From assembly GCA_018655275.1 (NCBI GenBank), contig JABIJZ010000003.1, positions 1 to 64,000 on the forward strand: a DNA stretch of 64,000 bases, in the 5' to 3' direction. This document shows positions 38,200 to 45,668 of the stretch, piece by piece. A model generated the notes under the pieces. That model was not told the DNA's origin, made no database searches, and saw nothing but the letters and a program-made list of their open reading frames with translations. Position numbers and translations under genes: made by a program. This stretch comes from Candidatus Peregrinibacteria bacterium (GTDB taxonomy: Bacteria; Patescibacteriota; Gracilibacteria; UBA1369; LOWO2-01-FULL-3). Every line of letters starts with the position of its first letter. Position 1 is the first letter of the stretch.

Positions 38200-38654
38200 G
38201 TGGTGATTTGTGCTTCAACTAGCTCGAGAATATCTAAATATTTTGTAAAGTCTATTGGTTTTTCGAGAGTTACTGATAGCTGGTCTTTTATGTCAGGGGA
38301 TATATCCTCTAATGTTGCACTGCATATGGCTACGGGTATTTCTCTCGAAAGAGCCTCTCTTGCAACTTGGTTTCCGTTGGCCAATGGCATTCTCATATCT
38401 GTGAGAACGAAAACTATTTGTTCGGCGAACTCTCTAATGAGCTTGATTGCTTCTTCTCCGTCTTTGGCAGTAATGATTTCTATTTCGCTTAAAGTTTTTC
38501 GCGTTTTATCTATTCTTCGGACTAGATCTTCTCCGTGGACTTTTGTGGTACTTTCTCTGTTGAAATCTCTTTTGCCTGTCAGTCTTTCTAGGATGTCTAA
38601 TGTTGATCTTCTGAGGTCATTATTGTCTTCTGCGAATAATATTTTATCTTTCAT
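38196..38654 (-). CDS. Stand-alone response-regulator receiver protein with insertion
   Basis: 152-aa single-domain receiver. KILFAEDNND supplies the acidic pocket, VLTDMRMPLANG has the phospho-acceptor Asp (near residue 87), ICSAT the Thr/Ser switch and LEKPID the conserved Lys. About 35 extra residues (FNRESTTKVHGEDLVRRIDK region) sit between helix 1 and strand 2, which is unusual. There is no output domain and no neighbouring histidine kinase, so it probably acts by protein contact. A candidate promoter TTGACA (38706-38711)/TAGCAT lies upstream. Confidence 0.85.
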   Translation of the reverse strand: MKDKILFAEDNNDLRRSTLDILERLTGKRDFNRESTTKVHGEDLVRRIDKTRKTLSEIEIITAKDGEEAIKLIREFAEQIVFVLTDMRMPLANGNQVAREALSREIPVAICSATLEDISPDIKDQLSVTLEKPIDFTKYLDILELVEAQITT

Positions 38655-38707
38655 CGATGGTTTGTGAAAAGTAGGTCGTTAATGCTACATTATCGCTTTT
38701 ATGTTTG

Positions 38708-39856
38708 TCAAATCTCTTTGTAGATTTTCTCGTAAGCCTTTGCCATCTTTTGTGTGTTGAAGATTTTTTCGACATAGGATGGATTGTTTTTTGAGAGTTG
38801 TTTTCGGAGGGTCCGTGAAGTGATGAGTTTTTTGATGGCTTCAGCTAGTTTTTCTGGATTTTCTGGTGGGACTAGGAGTCCGTTCTTCCCATCTATGACT
38901 ATTTCTGGGATTCCGCCTGTGCGTGTTGCTATGACTGGTAGGCCTGAGAGCATGGCTTCCAGGTTTACGAGGCCGAAGGCCTCTCTGATTGAAGGCAATA
39001 CGAATATGTCTGCGGATTTCATTAATTGTGGGATTTGTGAATGGCGGCCGATCAATTCTACGTGGTCTTGGAGGTTGCGTTTTTGGATGAGTTTTTCTAG
39101 AACTTCGCGTTGGTGGCCTGCGCCTGCGATGATGAATCGTAGATTTTTGTGTTTTTCGGGAAGTGTCTCTAGAAGTTTTTGGATTGCTTGTAGGTAGATG
39201 TGTAGGCCTTTTCGTGGGTGCAGTTCGGCGGCTGTTAGGAGGACTAGGTCGTTGGGGTTGGCTTTGAATGTTTTTGTGCGGATTTCGGTTCTGTCTTTTT
39301 CGCCGAATGATAGCATTTGGGATTTCCACCAGGTTATATCGATGCCGTTGTGGATGACTTTGATTTTCTTTTTTGAGTCTGGGAAAAGTTTAGAAATGGT
39401 CTTTTTGTTGTCTTTTGAGATTGCGATGATTCTGGTTGTGTAGTCGATGAGTTTGTTTTTGAAAATTGTCTTGAGGAAGTTTAATTTGAATGGATCATGT
39501 TCTGTTATTATGAGTGGAATCTTTTTTGTTCTTGCTGCTAAGAAAGCGAACCGTCCACTTGCTGGGTTCCATAGGTTTGCGTGGATTAGGTCGATTTTTT
39601 CTTCTTTTATAATGTCTTTGAGAAGTTTTAGTTGTTTGGTGTCGTTTTTGTGATCGATCTCGAGGCGAATGACGGGGATTTTTTCAGATTTGAATTTTTG
39701 AACCCAATCATTTAGAGATTCGTATGGTCCACAGCAAAGAGTTAGATTGAATTTTGAGCGGTCGAGGAATTTGGCGAGCAGATACATTTGGTGCTCAGCT
39801 CCTCCAATTTCTGGAGTATCGGTAAAGAAAAGAATGTTCTTTTGTTTTGGCTTCAT
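38708..39856 (-). CDS. Glycosyltransferase family 4
   Basis: 382-aa GT-B enzyme. The N-domain begins ILFFTDTPEIGGAEHQMYLLAKFL, with DLIHANLWNPASGRFA and ITEHDPF following. The C-domain has KVIHNGIDITWW, LLTAAELHPRKGLHIYLQAI, IAGAGHQREVLEKL, VELIGRHSQIPQLMKSADIFVLPSIREAFGLVNLEAMLSGLPVIATRTGGIPEIV (with the E-x7-E motif) and NGLLVPPENPEKLAEAI. It is likely to act on surface or exopolysaccharide. The specific sugar is unknown. It is transcribed away from the tRNA-Lys gene. Confidence 0.93.
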   Translation of the reverse strand: MKPKQKNILFFTDTPEIGGAEHQMYLLAKFLDRSKFNLTLCCGPYESLNDWVQKFKSEKIPVIRLEIDHKNDTKQLKLLKDIIKEEKIDLIHANLWNPASGRFAFLAARTKKIPLIITEHDPFKLNFLKTIFKNKLIDYTTRIIAISKDNKKTISKLFPDSKKKIKVIHNGIDITWWKSQMLSFGEKDRTEIRTKTFKANPNDLVLLTAAELHPRKGLHIYLQAIQKLLETLPEKHKNLRFIIAGAGHQREVLEKLIQKRNLQDHVELIGRHSQIPQLMKSADIFVLPSIREAFGLVNLEAMLSGLPVIATRTGGIPEIVIDGKNGLLVPPENPEKLAEAIKKLITSRTLRKQLSKNNPSYVEKIFNTQKMAKAYEKIYKEI

Positions 39857-39925
39857 CGGGGATTACTATACTTGAAATTTTCTTGAATTTGAATAGGTTT
39901 TGAGGTAGGGTTGTTGGCGAAATTT

Positions 39926-40001
39926 GGGTCATTAGCTCAGTTGGTAGAGCAACTGCCTCTTAAGCAGAAGGTCCCGGGTTCGAATCCCGGATGACCCACC
40001 A
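39926..40001 (+). tRNA. tRNA-Lys (anticodon CTT), CCA encoded
   Basis: The 76-nt cloverleaf has acceptor GGGTCAT/ATGACCC, D arm GCTC-AGTTGGTA-GAGC, anticodon loop CTCTTAA (anticodon CTT), T arm CCGGG-TTCGAAT-CCCGG, discriminator A and genomic CCA. The outer anticodon-stem position is an A-A mismatch. A possible promoter, TTGAAT (39884-39889) with TAGGGT (39906-39911), lies just upstream. Confidence 0.95.
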
Positions 40002-40019
40002 GATTTTAACCTTCGAATT

Positions 40020-41228
40020 ATGAAAAAGTTAATTTCCATTATGGTATTGGTGTTTTTGGTTCTGCCTGGTTGTGGAGTTGAAGATCGTTATGCTGATGTT
40101 GATGCGGATTGTATTTCTGAAGGTGGTAAAGGTACTGACTTTCGAGAAAATTCCACTAAGTCTCCAGAGACCGTGCAGAAAAATTGTGACAAGAGAAAAG
40201 ATGAGTTTTATGATGGAGAACTGGCGGATTTACCAGAGAGGCCTGTTTTGGAGAACTTGGAGGTTCTGGAGCGTCTAGATGGTATGGATGTTGTTTTGTA
40301 TGGGGAGGTTGTTCCTGGAGAGTATGTAGCTGATTTTGAAGTTATTTCTAAGTATTACAGTTTGTTGACTGCTGCTTCAAGATTGAAGGAGGCTTATGAT
40401 ATGAAGTATGAGCCAGAAGTCTCTTTTGAGGAATTTTCTGGTTGGTATGGTGATACTCGGTGGACTCGTGCTTATGGTGTTGAGGGGTTGGGCGATTCTA
40501 CTTATCGATTTTTAGTTGATTGGGGAGGGAAGAGTGGGAAGTTTGAAAAATACAGGGTGGAGATGAAGATGCATGGTGACAAGTTGGAAACGATTTCTTC
40601 TGAGCTTGTTGATGAGATGATTGTTACGGCTTATGGGAAATTGGATGATGAAGAATATGCTTATGTTAGGTCGGATGCGAGAGGTGTTGAAACTTTAATT
40701 TTGGTTACTGGGGATGGAACTATTATTGTGGATGAATTGAAAAGAAATTTGGTAGACAATGTTTTTAAAAATATTTCGGATATTGAATTCTCACGTACTG
40801 GGAGATATTTCACTTATAAAGTGAATGGTATAGAGGGGTATTTATTGAGAGTTTATGATAAGGATAAGGAGGAAATTGTTGCTGAATATGGAACTCCTTA
40901 TCATTACGGGTTTACTAAGTACGACAGGTATTTTTATACGTGTAATGAGGATTTGAGTATGCATGGTGGAGCTTTTGAGATTTATTCTCCTACTTATGAT
41001 TTCTCAAATTACAAGAATTTGAAGAAGTTATTGGCGGCTACGTATGGAGAGGTTTTCATAGGTGATTGTACTGGGTATTATCATGGTGAGGATGTAGATG
41101 GCGAACCTTATGAATTTATCAAATTCAACCTTGTTGATCCTACCGAATATGAAATTATGGACTGGATGTACTACGATGTGTTGGAAGAAACCCTAGTGAA
41201 GGGGCATCATCCGCAGGATTTGTTTTAG
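40020..41228 (+). CDS. Lipoprotein of unknown function
   Basis: The 402-aa protein has a type II signal peptide, MKKLISIMVLVFLVLPGC, with the lipobox LPGC and Cys18 as the lipidated residue. The mature part is acidic and Tyr-rich. It starts with a Cys-containing linker and then has mixed alpha/beta segments, the later half with beta-propeller-like strands (YVRSDARGVETLILVTGDGTIIVDE, RTGRYFTYKVNGIEGYLLRVYD). No family was recognised. It begins 18 nt after the tRNA-Lys and may be transcribed with it. Confidence 0.8.
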   Translation: MKKLISIMVLVFLVLPGCGVEDRYADVDADCISEGGKGTDFRENSTKSPETVQKNCDKRKDEFYDGELADLPERPVLENLEVLERLDGMDVVLYGEVVPGEYVADFEVISKYYSLLTAASRLKEAYDMKYEPEVSFEEFSGWYGDTRWTRAYGVEGLGDSTYRFLVDWGGKSGKFEKYRVEMKMHGDKLETISSELVDEMIVTAYGKLDDEEYAYVRSDARGVETLILVTGDGTIIVDELKRNLVDNVFKNISDIEFSRTGRYFTYKVNGIEGYLLRVYDKDKEEIVAEYGTPYHYGFTKYDRYFYTCNEDLSMHGGAFEIYSPTYDFSNYKNLKKLLAATYGEVFIGDCTGYYHGEDVDGEPYEFIKFNLVDPTEYEIMDWMYYDVLEETLVKGHHPQDLF

Positions 41229-41236
41229 TGGGGCCA

Positions 41237-41266
41237 TTGACAGATGTGGGAAGTTTGTTTTATATT
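41237..41266 (+). promoter_or_regulatory. Promoter of the 1131-aa solenoid protein
   Basis: TTGACA (41237-41242) with an 18-nt spacer and TATATT (41261-41266). The ATG at 41293 follows after 26 nt. Confidence 0.6.
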
Positions 41267-41292
41267 TACTCCCATTTTCTTAAATTTGTTGC

Positions 41293-44200
41293 ATGCCGAA
41301 AGCAGGAGGTGAAAAACCGGGGGTTGCGGAGGGTTTAGCAAAAAAATTCTTTTTTGGTGTTCCTTATAATTTGTTTTTGACTAGAGGTGAGCAGGATTTG
41401 AGAGAGTCTGTGCGTGTTCGAGAGGCGTTAGCTAGAATTGTGGATGGTGGGCAAGCGACAGGTTCTGATAGGAGTGAAGCTCTTGTTGTTAGGCCCGACA
41501 TGAATATTGATATTGATTTGAGTCGAGTTGAGGGTGACATTGGAGATATAAGTGATCAGGTTTCTGCTTTGGGGGGAATTGCGTTGGCTCAATTGCAAAT
41601 GTCGGAAAGAATGGGGGGTGCGCTGGCGTCAATTGAACAGCAATTGTTTCTTCAGCAAGATGTTATGCATTCTATTCTTGGTGGTATTCAAAGTGTTGCA
41701 GAGGTTATTCGTCATTCTGATCAAGTATCGATTGAGTTGGCAAGAAATCAAACGGCTTTGAGAGCTGATGAAGAATTTAGGATTGCCAATAGGATGTTGG
41801 AGGTAGGAAGGTTTGATGTTGCTTTGGAGCATCTTGACAGGTCTGTTGATAAGGATCCAAGTGACTATAGGCCTTATTTTCAACGTGGATTGTGTCGTGT
41901 TTATCAAAATGATTATAAGGGTGCTAAAGCTGACTTTATTTTATCTATGGATTTGTTGAATGTTGAACCTCATTCCCAATCTGAATCTGCGGCAAAATTA
42001 AGATCTACTTTGTGTATGTATCTGGCTCAGTTGGATTACTCTGTGGGTTTGTCTTCTGAAGAGGAAGATTATCAAAAAGATGGTCGCAAATCTGCTATCA
42101 GTTATTCTAAAGATGCAATTGAGGAAAATGAACGTAACTTTGAAGCAAAATTTGCTTTGGCTTGGTATTTGGCGAGTGATGGACAGAACGGAAAATCTGT
42201 TGATGTTTTGAGGAATCTTGCTTTGGAAAATCCGATGATGACTAAGGGGTATGGGGTTTTTGATTATTTTGATAAGGTGTTTGGCAAATTGGGAAATTTA
42301 ATGGCTGAAGAATTTGAAGATGGTAGCAATGACACTTGTGCTAGAGTGGCTTTTGCTAATTTCAGGGATGCGTTGGCGGCTGGGGCAAAGAAAAAAGGTT
42401 TTGGTTATTTTGAAAAAGGTTTACTTTTAGATGCAAAGACAATAAATGGCACAGAGTTTTGGGATATGGATGAATTGCAGGAGGTAATGGCTGAATTTGA
42501 ACGTATTTTACCTGACCTGTTGGGTCAAGTTTGTGATCGTTCCTCTGATTTTGAAGATGCTTATGCTGGTGCGGGGATTGCTAGTCATTTTGAAAAATTG
42601 CGTAAATATGTGTTGAAAGTTATGACGTCTGGGTTTAATGCAAGATTTCGTGATTATGAAATTGCCGAGGCTCCAGGATTGTTACTGGAGGATTCTCATT
42701 TGGATAGGTTCAATTTTGATGAAGTATGTGGCAAGGAGGTTTGGGGTAATATTGTGCTTAATCACTTAAGAGGTTTGTTGGAGGCATGGGGCGAAATAGT
42801 GAAAGAGGGGCTGGAGGATGACAAAAGATCTGAATTGTCTCTGTATTCTACTCATAGGCGTCTTGATAATGATTTAGATATGGTTTTGTTGCAATGGAGG
42901 AATAAAGGGAAAAAAGAAAGGATTGGTGCAATGATTGAGGTTGCTGAAAGGTATCACGAAGATCCTAGTGCTTCGGGTCTTGTTTTGGATCTGGTATCTT
43001 TTGATTCTTTTGTTCCTGTGTATTTAACGTCTAATGGGCGATTTGATTCTTTGAAAAATTTAAATTGGGCTGAAACTGCTTATAAGAAGGTGGCCAAAAC
43101 AAATCCGGCGAAATTGTTTCGTGTGTTTGATAAATTTAAGGATAAAGAGTGGGCTAAGGATGTTATGATGTTGATGGTGTCTTCTTGGTCTAATGGTTTG
43201 GTTAAAAATTATTCTACTTATTCTGGAGAGGAGTGGAGTCAGGAGGTGTTGTTAGCTGCTGTGTTTAAGGCAAAACCAGCTATCTTGATTGAGTTTGTAA
43301 AATCTGAAGATTTCCATGGTGTGTCTGACGAATTGCAAATAAGTATTTTGGGGCGAATTTTCGAAAAGGATCCTGTTGAAGTTTTATTTTTAATTGAAAG
43401 GTATATTGAGGCTTCCTGGGGAAGTGACATGGTTTTGTTGGCTGCTGAGCAGGTTGAGCCTGGAAAACTTGATGGATTCCTTTGGGAATATGGGAAAGAT
43501 TATATTAGTTGTGAGTGGATGGAGGTTTTGATGGATGTTGTTTTGAGGAGAAATGAGGAATTAGTGGTTGGTGCTTATGAATTGTATAAAGATGAGGCTT
43601 GGGCTGAAGCTTTGTGTGTTAGGTTTGTGGAGAATGTTCCTGATTTATTTATGAGGAATTTGTCTGTGTTTGTAGATGCTAAATGGTGTAGAGGTGCGGC
43701 TAAGGTTGGTTTGGGAAGAGTTGCGAGTTTTGGGGCTTCTGGAGTTGAAATTGATTTATTGTATAAGATTTATGGTATTGATTTTGTTCGTGAAGAACTA
43801 GCTGCGTGTTTGGCTAAACCAGATAGTGGGCTGTTTTTCAAGAAAATCGCTGAAGGGGCTTCTGATGATTTTGTCTCTTTATACCCGGAAGTTTGTGATA
43901 TGCCATGGGCTGAAGGAGTGATGGAGGAAGCGGTTTGTGGACGTGAAGATTCTGCGCGGGCTTTTGAGCTTGTTGGTCAGCATAAGGATAAAGAGTGGTC
44001 ATTTTTGGCGGGGATTCGGCTTTTGAAAAAGTCTAGGGAGTTTGGCTTTGGGTTTTTGAAATCGACGAATGATGTTGAGTGGCTTTCGAGATTTTTTGTT
44101 ATGTTTTTGAAGGACGAGGAGCTTAAAGAATATAGTGAGCATATCGAATATTTCTATGGAATTGAGGAGTGTAAAGAAGTGTTGAGAAATTTGGCTAGAT

Positions 44201-44688
44201 CTAATGATACATGTGGTGTAGTTGAAGCTACTCTTAAGTATTGTCCGGATGAAGATTTTATGAGAAGCCTTATGGGGAGGGTTGGGGATAGGAAAAAAAG
44301 AGGAGGCACTGTTATGAAGAAACGATGGGGAATTGAGACCATCAAGCGTTTTTCAGATTTTAAGTCGCTTTTTGTTGCTCTTTTGGGTAGCGGTCGTTCT
44401 CAAGAAGAATCTGAAGCTAGAGCTTTGGACTATATGGTGCAACAACGAAAGGATGCTCAATTCTTGGAAGATATTGTTCCGGTCATTCTCAAAACTAAAC
44501 CAGAATTTGTTATGGATGCTTATGGGGTTTATAACGAACAAGACTGGGCGAAACCTCTGTTGGAGAAGGCTCAGACTGTTTTGAAAGGGAAAGATGAGAC
44601 TTATGAATGGACTCCTCCACATCCTGTTGTTGCGTGGGGTGCTCGTGTTAGAAATTGGTTCAGGGGTCGTTTTCCAAAAGCCTTCTAA
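41293..44688 (+). CDS. Giant TPR/alpha-solenoid protein with Trp-periodic repeats
   Basis: The 1131-aa cytosolic protein (no signal peptide or membrane helix) is of unknown function. Residues ~65-145 are coiled-coil-like, followed by TPR-like repeats (about 155-320: RFDVALEHLDRSVDKDPSDYRPYFQRGLCRVYQNDYKGAKADF). A long middle/C-terminal part follows in which Trp recurs every 28-33 residues in helical pairs (KEWAKDVM, EEWSQEVL, ASWGSDMV, CEWMEVLM, EAWAEALC, AKWCRGAA, EWSFLAGI, QDWAKPLL). This points to a superhelical scaffold for protein binding. It has its own promoter and converges with the 123-aa gene (4-bp overlap). Confidence 0.8.
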   Translation: MPKAGGEKPGVAEGLAKKFFFGVPYNLFLTRGEQDLRESVRVREALARIVDGGQATGSDRSEALVVRPDMNIDIDLSRVEGDIGDISDQVSALGGIALAQLQMSERMGGALASIEQQLFLQQDVMHSILGGIQSVAEVIRHSDQVSIELARNQTALRADEEFRIANRMLEVGRFDVALEHLDRSVDKDPSDYRPYFQRGLCRVYQNDYKGAKADFILSMDLLNVEPHSQSESAAKLRSTLCMYLAQLDYSVGLSSEEEDYQKDGRKSAISYSKDAIEENERNFEAKFALAWYLASDGQNGKSVDVLRNLALENPMMTKGYGVFDYFDKVFGKLGNLMAEEFEDGSNDTCARVAFANFRDALAAGAKKKGFGYFEKGLLLDAKTINGTEFWDMDELQEVMAEFERILPDLLGQVCDRSSDFEDAYAGAGIASHFEKLRKYVLKVMTSGFNARFRDYEIAEAPGLLLEDSHLDRFNFDEVCGKEVWGNIVLNHLRGLLEAWGEIVKEGLEDDKRSELSLYSTHRRLDNDLDMVLLQWRNKGKKERIGAMIEVAERYHEDPSASGLVLDLVSFDSFVPVYLTSNGRFDSLKNLNWAETAYKKVAKTNPAKLFRVFDKFKDKEWAKDVMMLMVSSWSNGLVKNYSTYSGEEWSQEVLLAAVFKAKPAILIEFVKSEDFHGVSDELQISILGRIFEKDPVEVLFLIERYIEASWGSDMVLLAAEQVEPGKLDGFLWEYGKDYISCEWMEVLMDVVLRRNEELVVGAYELYKDEAWAEALCVRFVENVPDLFMRNLSVFVDAKWCRGAAKVGLGRVASFGASGVEIDLLYKIYGIDFVREELAACLAKPDSGLFFKKIAEGASDDFVSLYPEVCDMPWAEGVMEEAVCGREDSARAFELVGQHKDKEWSFLAGIRLLKKSREFGFGFLKSTNDVEWLSRFFVMFLKDEELKEYSEHIEYFYGIEECKEVLRNLARSNDTCGVVEATLKYCPDEDFMRSLMGRVGDRKKRGGTVMKKRWGIETIKRFSDFKSLFVALLGSGRSQEESEARALDYMVQQRKDAQFLEDIVPVILKTKPEFVMDAYGVYNEQDWAKPLLEKAQTVLKGKDETYEWTPPHPVVAWGARVRNWFRGRFPKAF

Positions 44689-45056
44689 AACATATCGTCC
44701 AAGTCAACGATAGTCCAATCGTCTTCGAGTTGAGGTTTTGTTTTGAGTGATATCTTGATTCTAGGAGGGTCTAGTGGCTCGAGTTGTTTGTGAACTCCGT
44801 CTCCGGTGATTTTTGCATCTTCGATTTTTCGTGTCATTTGGAAATCGGTTTTGTTGATGTTGAACTCTGCAACTCTTTGTAGACCTACTTCAGCTTCCTC
44901 TGGGCCTAGGTCTATGTATAGTGGCACTTCTTCATCAGTTAGAATTTCGCCTCCGGCTTCTTCGACTTTATCGAGAATATCATCAAATCTTTGAGCGGCG
45001 CTAGCGGCTCTAGTACTGTCTGTTTCGTGGAGTGAATAGGCTTTTCCTGATCCCAT
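44685..45056 (-). CDS. Small acidic hypothetical protein
   Basis: The 123-aa protein is not recognised. It is soluble and charged, with an N-terminal helix (AASAAQRFDDILDKVEEAGGEI), a mixed middle part and an acidic end (LEDDWTIVDLDDMF). It overlaps the stop of the solenoid gene by 4 bp and is divergent from ferritin. The N-terminal helix and acidic C-terminus would suit an adaptor or binding partner, but nothing proves this. Confidence 0.65.
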   Translation of the reverse strand: MGSGKAYSLHETDSTRAASAAQRFDDILDKVEEAGGEILTDEEVPLYIDLGPEEAEVGLQRVAEFNINKTDFQMTRKIEDAKITGDGVHKQLEPLDPPRIKISLKTKPQLEDDWTIVDLDDMF

Positions 45057-45164
45057 AATGTTAAGATTATTTATAGTTCGAGTGCCAGTTTATCAATAAT
45101 TTTCTCAATTCACAAATTTCTGCTACAATTGGCGCGTTTATATGACTTAAATAACCCAAAAATC

Positions 45165-45668
45165 ATGGACAAGACTCTACTAAAAGAAATGAATAAACAA
45201 ATCCAAGAGGAGCTATATTCGGCTTATCTTTATTTGGCAATGTCTGCTTATTTGGAGGGGGAAGCTTTGCCTGGGGCGGCTCACTGGATGCAATTGCAGC
45301 AACAAGAGGAGACGATGCATGGTATGAAGTTTTTCAATTATATTCAGAGTCGTGGAGATAAGGTTGAACTTTTGGAACTTGAGAAACCACCGAAAGCTTT
45401 CGGGGAGTTGGTTGATGTTTTCAAAGCTTCGTTGGAACATGAGCAACATATTACTGCTAGGATAAACACTCTTTATGAATTAGCTGTGAAAGTGAAGGAT
45501 TATTCTGCTCAGACTTTCTTGAGTTGGTTTGTTGACGAACAGGTTGAGGAAGAGGGGAATGCTCAGGGAGTTTTGGACAAGTTGGAGAAAGTTGGTGATT
45601 CAAAAGAAGGCGCGTTCTTCATTGATAATGAATTGGGAAAGAGAGTTGCTGGAGGAACGGAAGAGTAA
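45165..45668 (+). CDS. ftnA: Ferritin (non-haem, bacterial FtnA type)
   Basis: Iron-storage protein with ferroxidase centre. The open frame starts at 45129, but the ATG at 45165 gives the family N-terminus MDKTLLKEMNKQIQEELYSAYLYLAMSAYLE (168 aa). Ferroxidase ligands are visible: the Glu in QEELYSAY, the EExxH in QEETMHGMKFFNYI, the Glu of LEHEQHIT and the Gln/Glu of VDEQVEEEG. The length and helical pattern match 24-mer ferritins. A TACAAT -10-like element (45123-45128) lies about 36 nt before the ATG. It is convergent with the SGNH-lytic transglycosylase gene. Confidence 0.95.
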   Translation: MDKTLLKEMNKQIQEELYSAYLYLAMSAYLEGEALPGAAHWMQLQQQEETMHGMKFFNYIQSRGDKVELLELEKPPKAFGELVDVFKASLEHEQHITARINTLYELAVKVKDYSAQTFLSWFVDEQVEEEGNAQGVLDKLEKVGDSKEGAFFIDNELGKRVAGGTEE

